This document shows positions 35,441 through 50,400 of a DNA stretch of 64,000 nucleotides, one piece after another. Under the pieces are notes generated by a model, which searched no databases, was not told the origin of the DNA, and saw only the letters and a program-made list of their open reading frames with translations. Within the stretch, counting starts at the first letter, position 1, and the number at the start of each line of letters is the position of its first letter. Origin of the DNA: Metellina segmentata (Eukaryota; Arthropoda; Arachnida; Araneae; Tetragnathidae); the NCBI GenBank assembly GCA_947359465.1, contig OX375881.1, positions 33,521,742 through 33,585,741 on the forward strand, given 5' to 3'. Made by a program: the position numbers and the translations under genes.

Positions 35441-38400
35441 ATGGAGAAAAAGAATTCGGAACAGGCAGCTTGCAATGGCGCCGACCAACACGAAGTTGAT
35501 CTTGCCGACAACATGGACGAGGATGCTGCTGTGAAAGAAAAGCTGACTGGGGACGACAGTAAAGTGAAATTCACTCCTGTCAATCTGGATGGTTACGATG
35601 GTAAAAATGGCGATGCGAAAGTGGACCTCCATGTGGCCCAAACTACTATTGGTATGGGAAAGGAGGAATTGCTAAAATATGCCAACGAACCATACTGGGT
35701 ACGGTTGCGAATGGCCCTTTTCGTCCTGTTTTGGCTCGTCTGGGTAGCTATGCTGGTTGGCTCTGTTGTCATAATCATTCTAGCACCTAGATGTCCACCT
35801 GCACCCAAACTAGAATGGTACCAGAAATCTGCTATGTATCAAGTGGATGTCAAGACATTCAAGGATTCGGATGGAAATGGTATCGGTGATATCAAAGGTA
35901 AAATATAACTTATTACTGATTTTTATCATGAAATGTAATTTTTCTTTCATCCCACTACTATGCTCCCCGATCCCACGTTTTTTCCTCTTTCACAACATGT
36001 TTTATTTGATACATGTGTTTGGCCAAATATGACCCTTGAGCCATAAAACCCCAAACCAACCATGAAATGTAAAGTGAATGTAAAAATATTCTGTGAAGAT
36101 CAGATCCTAATTTTTCAGTGGGTCCCATTGCTGGAAAAAATGTCTACTCGTCTAAAATTTATCAAATTGTATCAATCTCTAAACTTAATATGCAATCAAG
36201 CTCTAAACTTAATATGCAAAGTCCTTGAAAATTTTTAATGATTCTTATTCAAGACCAACTGTCACTTAAAATCTGTTACCATTTATAGGTTGGCTAAAAA
36301 TTTTATTTTCAAGACTGGTTAAGTGCAACATGTGTGAATATTCCTTCATTTATGCACCCACTGGTTAAACTGTTAAAATATAGCTGTAAAAGCTGATAGC
36401 AATGTAATTGACCAGTTAGTGCTCATTTTCATGAATACTGATGTAAATTAAGGCTGGTTGACCTTAATTTACATGAATCTTAAACTTAGGTTAATTGAAA
36501 AATTTTGAGGACACATTTCTATGCTGGGAGTATTTTAAAACTTACTAGATATTTATTTGCAGGTCTAATTTCCAAGTTGGACTATCTTAAAGAGCAGAAT
36601 ATAGATGCACTGATGCTGAGTTCTTTTTACCAGTCTGCTTCAGATGGTATTGTTGACCACAGAGAAATCGACAGCTCATTGGGCACTATGGAAGATTTTG
36701 TAGAACTTGTAGACCAGCTGAAAGAAAAAGGTAAAATAAGTAGCATTCATTTTATTTAATCAGCTTTTTTTTATCTACCTCCCTGTATTGTGTTTGATAA
36801 CACTTTTTATGATTGACAACAATCATAAAATATTGTTACCCTTTTAAACATGTTTAATGAAAGCAAAACTATAAATGCGATTGGCATTTTTCTTGTGAAA
36901 CATTTTTCAAAATGCAACATCATAAAACTTAAAAGGTATTCTTACGAAAGACTTACTGAAATGGTTGTTCTAAGAATATTTTTTTTGTGGAGGCTCTAAA
37001 ATAACTGAGAATTTCCATTAACATTCTTTCTTTTCTTTTTTTTAATTTTGTTAAATCATAGTATAGGGTGCAGTTGCCAAAGTTACTCATGTCAGCAATT
37101 CTAACATTGGAGATGGACTGTTATTCCTGTAGTCATTAAATTAATGGCATTATTACAAATAAGCAGTCACAAATTATCTCTATATTAACAATAACCGTCA
37201 GCCATCAGGGCCACGCCTCTGCTTTTTTTATCACGGTTCTTCAGGTGTTGCCTTGTCATCCGACCGTGGTTCAAAATGACATGGTATTGTCCTCGGATCT
37301 TTTCCTTTGAGGATTGATCCAGGACCGTTGCTAATAGCAGTGGTGTTGCTTTAGTACGACATCAATTAAAAATTACCCTAGTCATTTTGGCTAATTCACC
37401 ATGCCCAGTTAGTGTGGTGTGGAGGGAAGTGCTTGCCTCTAGCAAGAAGACTTATTGTAAAATAGCAGTTTTTGTCTGTTACTGTATTTCCATTTGGTTA
37501 GGCATTAAAAAAAATTAAAATCATGCACTGGCCACACCCTTAACTAGGATTTTACCTTCAAACCATTACTTTTTGTGTTTTAACCATTATGCAATAATTT
37601 CATAAGTCAGCTCTGATAATATCAATTGCATGCATGTTTTATGCGTCCATGCTTCCTGTCATTATTTACACAGCTCAGTGACATTTTTTTTTCTTTCACT
37701 ATTAGTGAAATGTATATATTTTAGCTCCCAGTTCATTAAGTTTTTATTTTAGTCTATTTAAGTAGCTATACTGTAATAATAATTGTCACTATGATACGAA
37801 TTTTATTGATATTCTCATTTAATTGGAAGAACTTTGCTATTTATACAAAACTGATTTTGTAGAATTTCAATTTGATTAAATTTGGGCTCTCTCTTTTAGA
37901 TATACGACTAGTTATTGATTTCAATCCAAATCACTCCAGTGATCAACATCAATGGTTCACTGACAGTGTGGAAGGCCAAGAACCATACAAAGACTTCTAT
38001 GTTTGGGCTGATGCTTCTCAAGATGGAGGTCCTCCGAATAATTGGGTAAGCCATCTTAGCAAAGATGAATTATATCTCTGGATACATTGCTTTTTTGTGT
38101 TTGCTTAGTGCAATGCTTCCCACACTTTTTCATCTCATGGTCACACATAATCTAATGATTAAAATTCTGTAGCTTACCAAAAGTATGTTGTATGTTTTGC
38201 TGATCCAACAGAAAAAATAGGTGTAGTTCAGAATTAATTTACAAAAAATAATAATAGTAGTTACCTATATACCCTTTGCCCCAGGAGCACATCTTTAGGT
38301 GTGTGCGGGTATCACCCCAGAAGTACCTAAATAAACAGATCTGTCTTTACATCTGTTCACACTCTTTTAATTGCTTTTCTTCCTACTTGATTGTTGTGTT

Positions 38401-41400
38401 TGGCACGGCTTATCTAAATACAGAACCCCGTGCTCCCCTAAACCAACCTAACCCTTTTGCTGCAAAGTGGCTTTCAAAAAAAAAAAACTTTTAAATATTT
38501 TATTTATGAACATGCTTATCAAAAGTTCAAAACTAAACTATTGAAATTAAATAAATCTTACATAATTCGAACCGCTTCACCCTCAGTGCCATTTTTACAA
38601 TGCATTGATGGCTTAGTGTAATGAAAGGTATAAGTTCAAACTATTATCTGCTTTAGAAGCAACATTCTGTAGCATTTTATATTTGTTGAATGAATGATAT
38701 GAGGTTCTCACTTTTCACATATTACTAAAACAAACTCTTAATTCTATATTCTTTCATATTAAAAAAAATTTATTACTTTGCAGTTGAATACCAATGGCGA
38801 TTCTGCTTGGAAATGGCATGATAAAAGACAACAGTATTATCTCCATACTTTTGGAGAGAAAATGCCTGATCTAAATTTGAGGAATGAACTTGTGAAGCAA
38901 GAACTAAGGGTAAATATTTTTTGTTACATTATGTAAGTGTTGAAATAGAAATTTGATAAATTAATCTCCAGGTAGGGCAAATATGGAACAAAACAAAAAT
39001 TAAGAATATAGTTCATGATGAACTTTGGTGAAATTGGGGTTAACAATAGCATATTTATATTACTTTTAAATAGTGCCACTCATGTGGATGTTTTTAATAT
39101 TCATTCCTAACTTTACAGTTGCGTCGTTCTTCTAAAATTATAATAAAATATTAAACTTTTAGTTACTACCTATACAAAACATATATTTATAATGTTATTA
39201 CAACATGTGTGTTGGTATTTTTATTACTTCAGCTTACATCATGGAACGAACAGAGTTCAGATTCATAATGACTCAAGTATCATTGTTTCAATTGAATTCA
39301 GTGTACTTTTTATTGTTCTAAACATTATATGGATTTGTTGCCCCAAAGAGTTAACCTCATGCATCAAAATATAGGTCTCAACTTACCCTCTCATTATTGA
39401 AGAATATGAACAAATTAACTACACAATACTCTCTAGTGGAACTGATAATTACTTGTTCTGTTGGCAGGATGAATCATGTCAGACAAGTTATACATTCAAC
39501 TCAAAATACGTATTTGTTGAAAGCAAATAGTGGTACTCTTTAAAAAAATCCTAATTATCTCCTGACTTAATTAAATTCTTGGAACTTAATTATAATCAGC
39601 TTAATGCCAACTTTTACAAAGCTGTCCCATTTTTGTGAATACTTTGGATTTTTTTTCAATTCTAGTACTTATAAAAAAATTTCATTCTTAGTATTTAAAA
39701 TTTTTTTTAAGAAGTATATGTTCAAGTAGATTTCACTTAATGTTAAAATATTCACGCATTGGGAAATTGGATTTTAACAATTTACAGCTGTTAATTTAAT
39801 GAATGAAGCAGTAAATTTAAAACTAAAGTTGAACAATTTAATGTTATGTGCATATATGCTGTCCAATTTTTTTAAATAGCAAGACTTGCTTAATTATTGA
39901 ATTTTCTTTTAGGACATCATTAACTTTTGGATGGAAAAGGGTATTGATGGATTCAAAGTTGTTGCTGCCAGTCATTTGGTTGAAGATGAAGACTTGCGTG
40001 ATGAACCAGTATCCAGTATTACCAAACCTGATAAGGTACTTTTATTCAATTATAGTTTACATTAAAATTATAGCTAGGAATCGATAATTTAGGAAAACAG
40101 TTTCAAAGTATATTTGGTTTTGCACATATTTGATTGGATCACATAAGGATTGCAGGCAATAAGTTTGCTGACACTGCTGTGATTAGCATTTAAAGTGTGA
40201 ATAAATCATACTGTAACAGAAGAAAGTTGGACAGGAATTGTGAATGTAGCTTATTAGTACAGGCATGAGAATCTTCCGCGTTTCCGCGGATTTCCGCTTT
40301 TTTAGATTTTTTCATGTTTTTACGCTTTTTAGTAATTTTCCGCGTTTTCTAACGTGATTTAGGCCGTTTTTAAGCATATGACGTATCAGTGTTCCTAGCC
40401 GATGAGAGTATATTTCAAGCTTTGAAGAACCGGATGTCCTAGTGACGTTTTTATGTACTAGTGGGTATGCCTGGGCGATGTATCGATATATCGTGAAAAA
40501 CCGGTGTTAGGACGACAACCACATCAGTTTCACGATGGCGATGCATCGTTAAATCGCGATTTTTTCCGATCTTACACAGGCATCCCTTAGCTAGCGCAGA
40601 TCTCGCGGTCATCGTTAAATCACGATTTTTTCCGATCTTACACGGGCATCCCTTAACTAGCGCAAATCTTGCGGTCATCGTTAAATCGCGATTTTTTCCG
40701 ATCTTACACAGGCTTCCCTTAGCTAGCGCAAATCTCTCGGTCATCGTGACATCGCGATTTTTTCCGATCTTACACGGGCATCCCTTAACTAGCGCAAATA
40801 TCGCGGTCATCGTCAAATCGCGATTTTTTCCGATCTTAAACAGGCTTCCCTTAGCTAGCGCAAATCTCTCGGTCATCGTGACATCGCGATTTTTTCCGAT
40901 CTTACACAGGCATCCCTTAGCTAGTACAGATCTCGCGGTCGTCGTGACATCGCGATTTTTTCCGATCTTATTCAGTCATCCCTTAGCTAGCGCAGATCTC
41001 GCGGTCATCGTTAAATCGCGATTTTTTCCGATCTTACACAGGCATCCCTTAGCTAGCGCAAATCTCTCGGTCATCGTGACATCGCGATTTTTTCCGATCT
41101 TATTCAGTCATCCCTTAGCTAGCGCAGATCTCGCGGTCATCGTGACATTGCGATTTTCCCCGATCTCACGGTTTTCCGGTGTCGCGATGTTATCGCTCAG
41201 CGCCAAATTAATGAGGAATTTCTCAAAGTCATTTGAGTCCTAAAGATGACTTTCGATTCCAAATTACTTTTTTTAGCGAAATTGTAATTCAGTATAATTT
41301 CAACAAAAATGATTTTACACAATGAAGTTGAATTCCAAAAACCCATTCTTGTTTCTTGATGTTACAATCAATCCGTTTGCATCCTTTTTTGTTGCGAATT

Positions 41401-44400
41401 TCTGTGGCAATTTAGGTCACATATGCCGTCGTCATTACTTAGAGGAATCAAATGCCCCTTTATTTCTATTTATGCTGAAGTTTTTCTTAAAAGCTAATTT
41501 TGAATCTCTACTTGAGCATATATGGTGTGTGGGGGGACACACATGCACACACACATATATATTAGGGTTTGTCCCCAATCTCAAATGTTCCATTTCCCAT
41601 AAAAAGTTACCATACCAATTCTTTCTGTTCTTTCAAACAGTTTTAAGGGGTCCACGACAACTTTGAAATTTTAGACTTTCTGTATCAGCATCATCAATTA
41701 CAACCAAGATAAAGTTGTTGCCAAAACCATGTGGTAACACTGACTAGGCTAGTGACTGCAGCTTTAACTTTGTTTACAATACATTTCCTGTTAATTTCAA
41801 CTTGTGGTTTTCATTATGAACTGATTTTCAACTTTTGTTTATTGCTAGTTTGATTCTGATTTGGACAGTGTACACTGGCCTAACTTTAACTGAACTTTTT
41901 GTTCTGATTTCCCTATGGAAACCAGACTGACTTCAAATATTTTTGGTCTTGGATGATAATTTGTGATGATTCACAAATAAATGGCTCCAAACTTCCAGCT
42001 AATTTGCAAGTTTTCAGGTGTATGATGTATCATATTAAAGAAGGTGTCCAAGAAAATAGGACTAAATGGGAGTCTGCAAAACTAGTCCTTTCCCAAGCAA
42101 AGCTGTTTCATGAAAAAGCAAATATCCCAATAATCAGTGAACGAAAAGCTTGTGAAAAACTTCTTGATGACAGCGTAAAATTAAGAGGAATACCCCTTTA
42201 AAAAATAAGCCATCGCTAATGCTATGCTAGCTACAAAACCAAATTCCATCAATACTGCTTTTAAATTGCAAGGTAGATATGGCATGGATTTCGAAAAACC
42301 CAAATTTCCTAAAAAATATCACTCTAAATACAACTCTTTCTGAATGGTCAAATTCTGCATCCTATACCACATCATTCACAAAGTTACAAGCATTGAATGT
42401 TGTCAATGACTGCAGAAAGAGGGATCAAGCTAAGTACTGATTTCATACAGTCAGCAAAATGTGAAAATCGTTACCAAAATATTCTGCAGGTTGTCGAACA
42501 AGATCGACAAAAACAGAGAAATCTGCGAAAACGACCAAAATTGACTGATTCTTAAATTGAGTGTACTTGTATGAATTTAAAATGAAATTAGAAAATTAAT
42601 AGCATAGGATAATATATTATTTTATTATATCACAAAACAATCTTAATTGCATTATTTCATGAGAATATATGTTGAAAAAATTTGTTTTACTCACGATGCT
42701 TTGTGTATCAGAATTTCCACTTTTATTGTACATTCCTAGTACATGGATGTTATACAATTTTTCAAAACTTTTATGTATAATATTTTTTTTTTGCATTTCG
42801 AACAAAAATAACAATGACAGACCATTTCCATGAATTTTTTAAAAAGATGGGGCATTTGATGCACATACACCCTAACAGATATATATGCAAAATCTTGTTT
42901 TAAATCATGCGTGTTTCTTAAATGTACAACGTAGATCTATACTTGTTATTATTTTTTTTTCCTACTGCGATTTTTAATAACCAAGAGAAAAAGAACTTAA
43001 TAATAATTATATATATGGTGATATAGGAACAAGGTTTTGCTTTTACTATATATAAAATGCATGGTTAGCATCACGATATTGCAATGTTAGAATGTTGATG
43101 TATCGCAATGTAAAAATTTGAACATCGCCCAGGTTTACTAGGGGGTCCGCCCACTGCTCTGCTCACCAACTCCATAGTGTACAAATTGTTCCTCGAGCAT
43201 GTTCGAGTTGTTAATTTTAATTTTTACTGTTGCGAAATCCTGTGCACACAGACCTGACTCGCATGTATTTAATTTCACATTTTGGTTTTCCTCTTTTTTG
43301 AAATTTTGCATTCTCATGCCTGTTAGTATTAGTGGTGTAGGCATTTCAGTCGAGACTTCATAGATGTAATATCAAAAATCTTCTATGTTATTTATCAACC
43401 AAGTATGCATTTACAGTATGTACTTTTTCTGTATTAATATGTTTTTATTTTCTACAGCGTCAGTATACTGATATCAACCACATATACACTGTAGATCAAC
43501 CTGAAAATCTTGGCTTGTTTGCTGAATGGAAACAACTATTGAAAAACTTTACAGCCTCTGCTGGAATTCCCAAGTAAATAAGTGCTTAATTAATATTCTT
43601 AAAATGGTTTACACCAGGGTATGTGGATTAAAATCAAGCTATTTAAAAAAAAGCATTGATTTAAATCTAAATTTTAGTATTAAGTTTATAAATATTGTAG
43701 TGAAAGAGGACACAGCCCCAAATAATCAAATTGTTTAATGTACATCCTGTCTTCAAAACTGCCAAATTGAGGTTGATTTAAGTAATAGGTATTCATCTGT
43801 TTTAGCGTGAAACATGCCTAAAAATGTAAGCAAAGGAAATTTAAATAACATATACTCTAAGCCAATATGTTTTATAAAATATTTAACATTTAATGAAATA
43901 TACTAAATATAAATGTTATGTGATATTAGCACAAACACACAAAACAAAAAATGGATTGACGCAATGAAATTCAGTCACTAAATGATAAGGTTTTACTGAA
44001 TGCTAAGGTTCATGAATATATGCCCAGCCGTTTGTATGTAGTGTAGGAACATACATAGACACTGAATGTGTAAACTGCTGATTTTGCATTAGAATGACCC
44101 AAAATGGATTATTAACTTGAAATGGGGTGAAGAGATATTCAATGTACAAACAAACACTCCATTTTCTCTACTATTATAAAAGGAAGTGTCTGTTTCGCGG
44201 CCTCAAAATCCTGACGTTCTATGGCACTTAAAGCAATGAGATTTAGCACACATGTAGTCTAAATTATTTCCAATTTTTGGGTTGCGGTGAATTTTAAAAT
44301 TCAATCTAGAAGATTTTTAAATGAATTTTGTAGTTTTATTCTCCATTGGTTTTTTGAACGCGGAGAACTTTTTCTACTCATGCGACCTTGCAGTCAGGGT

Positions 44401-47400
44401 TATCTCCTAGACCGTTAAAGATAGAGTAAAAATTTCAACGGATTTGAAATCTGCGGAGAATTTCAGTTTAGATGGATACCTAAAAAAAAGATTTTTTTAA
44501 AATAGATAATTTTTTAATTGAATATATCTTCAACGGATTTGAAATCTGGAAAATTTTACACCAGCTTAATATCTTTCATCACGGCATTGCCAGCGGTGTT
44601 GGTTTGCGTCGCTTACACCAATGGCACATGCAACGCCAGGCTAAACACGCAGTGGCTAGTTATTTATATGGATGAGTCTTATACACTATATGGACAAAAG
44701 TATTTGGACACTGCAGAAATTCAGAGGAGGATCCATCGTAGTGTGTGGTTGTTTTTCCTGGTTAGGACTTGATCCATTGCTTTATGTACCTGGTACCATG
44801 AACGCTGTAGTGTACCTCGACATTATGGATAATTCGGCCTATAATACTATGGCAATACTTCGACGATGATGGTTGTTTCTTCGAACAAGATCGAGCTCTG
44901 TCATATTGCAACACATGTGCTGGACTGGTTTCCTGAAGATGAGGTGAATTTGCTCGAATGGCCTGTTCAGAGCCCCGATCGAGCATTTGTAGGACAAACT
45001 GGAGCAGCGTGTACGACACCGCCACGCACGGCCATCTTCACAGCAATTTTTTCTCGCAGCCTTGCAAGAGGCATGGCAAGCTATTCCTGCCCATACTTGC
45101 CAAGAACTTGTGTAAAGTGTGCCTCGATGTGTTGCAGCTGTAATACAAGCAAAAGTAGGACCCTACCTGTTAATAAATAAAATAATAAAGCACTTTTTCT
45201 GAAAAGCATGCATACTTATGTCCTAGTGTATGTGTCAACAGTGGAATTTTCAACACAGATCAGGAAACGGCACCCCAAGTAACCACTTTAGTTACGACAG
45301 CTTGTAACTTAGCTGACAGACTTCAAAAACAGACTGCAATCTTTACAGCAATCCAGTTTGTTATGGAATTTCTTTTTAGGAAAAGAAAACATGCAGCACA
45401 AAACCTTTTGAACCAAGATGGTAGCTAAGTGAAGTATTTTTAAATTTTGGCAGGTTTCCTTTACAAAACAAATAACTCGTTTAAACTTTCATTTCTTTTC
45501 CATGTTTCAAATAAAATTATTAGTTTTTATTGACGGCTACACTCAATGGGCAAGTAATACCATTGTTCTCATTCTAAATAGATACATAGTTTCCATTCAA
45601 AACAAGTTATGATAAATGAGAAGGTCCGTGATAGGTTAGTGTGGCTCTTAGCAATGTAAATGCCAAGAATTGTATAAGTATCTTTGCAATTGCTTGCTAT
45701 GTTCTAATACTTAGATTAATTATGATTGTATAATCCCTTATTGATGTAATTAAAAAAAATGTTTTTCAGAATTCTGATGCCGCAACTCTCAGGGTCTATG
45801 AACACTAGTGTGCTGTATTATGGAAATGATACCGTACCCCTGACTGAATTACCCTACAATATCCACTTCACAGAACTCAATGAAAAATCAACTGGAACAG
45901 AACTCAAATATCAACTTAATAAATGGATGAATCATATTCCATCTTATGGGTGGCCTACCGTACTGGTAATTTCAAAACTTTATTTGTTATTGTTACTAAA
46001 TCACTCGTTGAAATGTCAAATAATTGATTAATCATAATGTAGCTTGAGGGGGGAAAATGCACTTGTGAAGGGTTGTATTTTTTAGCTGGGTGTAGTTCTT
46101 CCTGTTTCTAATGTCTTAAATTCATTGTATTTGTGTTTTGGGGAAAACAGTCTACACCTGAAAAGATGGCTTTATAAATTTATTTATTTTTTCACTGCAT
46201 CTGTTTGAAATATCTCAGTAAAATGTTGCTTTAATTTTGAATGTATTGCACTACAATTTAAAGTTTTAGCTCATTTTTATTTCCACTATTATTTACCATT
46301 TGTTACACTTTTACGGCCATATTCACAAGTCCAAGTTAACCTGCGAATCGACGATAATCCCCGGGTTATCGAAAAAAACGTATTCACAATGTCTGATCAG
46401 TGGTTTAAACTGCTATTCGAAATAAGTAAGATGTACAAAATATACGACACACTTCATTCTATGCTAAATTACAATATTCTTGTGACGATGCGCATTCAAC
46501 TGATCTTGTATTAATCGGAACAAAAACATGATTACATTGTCTATAAAATAGATATGCCAAGGTGTGTTCTGGTTTGAACTATGTTCTGGCTCGCCAATGA
46601 GAGAGCGGATGGTAGAATACGACCATGGCAGATGCAAATTCGTCATGGAATAAAAATTATTTTGTTGATTTATGAATGAAATTGTTGTTTATGTTGAATG
46701 AAAGAAAATTTACAATGCAAGTGTTACTTCACTTTACACCAAAACACACCCATACTGACAAGTATAAAGATAGTCGAATTACATTGATTTGTCAAGGTAT
46801 TGTATACAATTCTTTCTTGCAAAATTTAAGTTTCCATCAAAATCCAATTTGAAATTAAATCCCTTTTGCATTACTTTTTCCAAACCCAAATTAAAATGCT
46901 GTACACGTTCTATTGAAATCACAATCTTATGCCTAATCAGTATGAATTCAGATTTGGTTGTCATATAACAAATATAAACAATATTGTGTGATCGTGAGGA
47001 GTTGGTAGTAGCCAATCATAGCGAGCGTATCATTTTAATTCGTTGATCACTTACCACTGTTGGTGATACTGTTTTTGATGATCCACACAATTCAACTCTG
47101 ACCTGCAGATCAACTGAACTCGAGACTTGTGAATATGGCTATTAGTGTATAGAGTATAATTTAATTCTTGAATAAACAAATGGTGTCAATTTCTATGTTA
47201 GCAAAATATGTAAATCTTAATGTGCTCTTCAAGCTAAGTGGACCTCTTGAAAGTGGACAATTTTCTTTGTAAATGTTTGTGTTTGGTTTAACTGAAATTA
47301 CATTTTAGGTCGGTAGTGAAAATGTGCCCAGGCTAGCGAGTCGAGTAGGAGAAGATTTAGTTGATGCTTATCATATGGTTGCTGTATTCACTAAAGGCAC

Positions 47401-50400
47401 TCCTATAACTTACTATGCTGATGAACTAGGAGTTACAGACTCAGGCAAAAAGGATAAGGTAAGGTTCATGTAAATCATGAGTTTTTTATTCCAAATGTTG
47501 TGCCTTGGGTTTTATTTCAAGAGAGTTCAATTCAAGGAAATGTTAGATTTTTAAAGTTTGGATATTTCTTCCCGCGTGATTAGTATGATGATTCCTTTGC
47601 CTAAACAAGTTGTGATTGGCACCGGTACTTCCTGTATGGAAAAGCGTGCGAAAGACTCGTCATCAACGATTTAGTCCATGTTGAAACTTGCCATCGACCA
47701 TGTAGCATTGTGTTTCACTTCTCATGTGTTGATTGTATTATTCATGTGCTCCTGTTTTATAACAGCTTATTTTGCAGTATCTATTGATTTGAGTGACTTT
47801 ACACTGAGAGAGTGTTTCTGCCTCAAATGGATAAATGGTCAAAAACTCTTAAGAGCTGCATTTAACATTGAAATTCAACCTGCTAATTCGACAGATGCAA
47901 GTACTTCAAAGCAGTCTGGTTATTTACAAGAGCAGGGGGACTAGGTACAGCCTTTGATAGCCTGAATAAGTGAAAATATTCTGCTGAATAATTGGGGCTC
48001 GGATTTTTATTCAAATAAGACGAAGACTGTCGGAAACCACTGCAATTTGTTTGTGGGCAGTAGTGAAAGAAGAGTGCCAAGAACTCGGTGACAAAGCAAT
48101 AAAATATTTATTACCTTTCACTAACACAGCTCATCGAAAGAATTTTAATTCTATTTTTATTGTTTTGATCTTCCATACTATAAAAAGTTAAAGCATATTA
48201 CTTAAAAATTCCATCTCCCCCCCCCCTCATAATTAATAAAAGTTATAGTTTTATTTTGATACAACGTGAAGGGGCAATATTTATTGCATAAGGGCTATTC
48301 GTACACTTGCACTAGGTGTAATGAAGAGAGGATGTACTTGAAAAACATAAGTCTAATGAAGGTACAGGAGATTTTAAAAAAAGGTTGGGAACTGCTGTTC
48401 TACCCGATATACATTTTATTTACCCCTTGGTTTCGATTGTATGAAAATGGTCGGTATTATACTCCTGTGTGAAATCAAGAAGCATACCATTTAAAAATAA
48501 TATTCTGGAATGAAGTTTACTAAATATTTCAAACCAAATAAGTTTGTTGAAATTTAAATATGCTTTGCATATCATAATACCTTCCAATTGATCCAAAATG
48601 GCTATTTTTTTTCTGTTTCCCAAATTTGCGTATAAGCTAATAAACCTACCAAGTTGGAGAAATAAGTAAATTTTTTTATTTCTTTAATGTCATTGCAACT
48701 TTTTTGGTGTACAGAGGAACCTTGATTGCTTTAATCTGTGTGTGTGTTTTTTTTTTTTTAACAGATTCAGCAAAACTTACAATGAAATGAATAATAGAAG
48801 GATTTTTGTAATTTAATTCGCAATTCGATATCATAGTTTGACAATTAACTTCAATACAATATAGAACAATATTTGATTGAATGTCCACTGATTGTTTTGT
48901 GTTAAAAACAGAGCACTTTTACTTGTGATATTGCACTTTATGGCAGACAAATCGCTTTATTTCATACTAGCCACTGCGTTGCCTGTGACAGTTCTTTTTG
49001 TGGGGTCAGGTGAGACCACTGCTCGCTTACTCTTGCCAACCCCGGTGATTGCTACGCATTTCCATTTAATTGCGAAGAGATCCAGTCACGTAATGTCACA
49101 ATCTTTTACAAAAATATAAATATTTAATTAAAAAATTATGTGAGCATTAACGAGCAGGGGGAGGGTCCCCTAGTATATAAAATTTTGTTTATTTTAACGT
49201 GTCTAGAGATGTAAAATTCTTGGTAATAATCATTTAGAATATTCTCCTGTGGGCGAACAATCACAAATTTTCTTTTCTTAATGCATAAAATAAAAGTATG
49301 GCATATTTTTTTAAATCTAACAATGAATTCATGCAATGAAGTTTTAACATTAAAAATAAAGATATATAAACATTTCATTTATGGAGGACTAATTGTGGGA
49401 AATAAGGCATTGGAACAGTATTGCCAGCTCAAAAGTCTGAAAAACCTCCAAAAATAAACAATTTTGAACCAAACCTACTAGATTTCTGATTTTTGTTTTT
49501 AAAAAATCAGAAACAAATTATAATTGATTTTTTTTTTCACACATGTTTATTTTTAGAAAAATCATATTTTTGGGTAAACATTTTGTAGATTTTTGCTTTT
49601 GCAGTAGCTTTATAAACTGCTACGAATCTAATACTAAATATACTTTTCCTGAAAATGAAACAGTATTCATTAATAGTACAAATTAATACTATTAGTTTTA
49701 TGTAATATTAGTAACTAGTTCATAATGAAGAATTGTAATATAAAATATGTGAAATAACATAAAGAATTATGTTAGGCATGATAAATTAGTGTTATAATGT
49801 AGCATAGCATGTTAATTTTTCCTTTATTTCCATGTGATATAAATTGCAGATTTTCATTTTATGATGATAAAAATAGAAAAATCTTGCAACGAAACCAAGG
49901 TATATCAGAAAACCTTTGTGGTTGAATTCTTTCAAGCAAATCTATCTTACTCCTGATCCGAATCTGCATGAAATAAACTTTATTGTTTGCTATAAAGGTT
50001 CCAACCAAATACAATTAGCATGTATCCTGGTGTAAAAACACTGTTGCAACTTCTAAAATGTTGACTTGCTTATTAGTTCATACTAACCTTTAAATATGCT
50101 TGTGTTTGTTTTTTTTATAGACAAACCTAACGCAAACTGTTATGCTTTGGAGTAATGAGACATATAGTGGTTTCACTAATGGTAGCACTTCTTTGCATGT
50201 GCATCCTAATTACGAAACTATAAATGTCATGGTAAGTAAGCATTTAATATGTGAAATTTGTTGCCTTTTGCCTCTTCTAATATTACAATTAATTTAACGC
50301 ATATCAATCGCAGTATCAATTTGTTGCTATCATAGTGTTAGCTTGTTAATGTATGACAATGCAATGCAATTGCAGAATATATGTGTATTTAATTGCATAT

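Larger units (their letters stand above)
40467..43133. mobile_element. Possible nested TIR element carrying the 66-bp satellite
   Basis: CCTGGGCGATGT at 40468 recurs in inverted orientation at 43122-43133. Flanks share TACTAG-containing sequence (40457 and 43136), but no exact duplication can be set. It may be a second element inserted into 40260-43322. Confidence 0.4.
40260..43322. mobile_element. TIR transposon, 3.06 kb, 6-bp TSD, in CD98hc intron 5
   Basis: The ends CAGGCATGAGAAT (left) and its exact reverse complement at the right are flanked by TTAGTA on both sides (40254-40259, 43323-43328). CAGG ends with a short duplication suggest a hAT-related element. The interior is composite: a 66-bp satellite, a possible nested TIR element, a short ORF remnant (41953-42201) and a Helitron 3' end. 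No complete transposase was seen. Confidence 0.75.

Noticed and set aside
40451..41243. Open frames of 141 (-) and 165 (+) codons with a repeated SRFFPIL-type motif
   Set aside because: They come from the 66-bp satellite, whose period is divisible by three. Both strands are open at once, and there is no flanking gene structure.
41322..41666. 114-codon open frame on +
   Set aside because: Low-complexity hydrophobic and aromatic composition inside a decayed transposon, with a CA-repeat; no recognised family.
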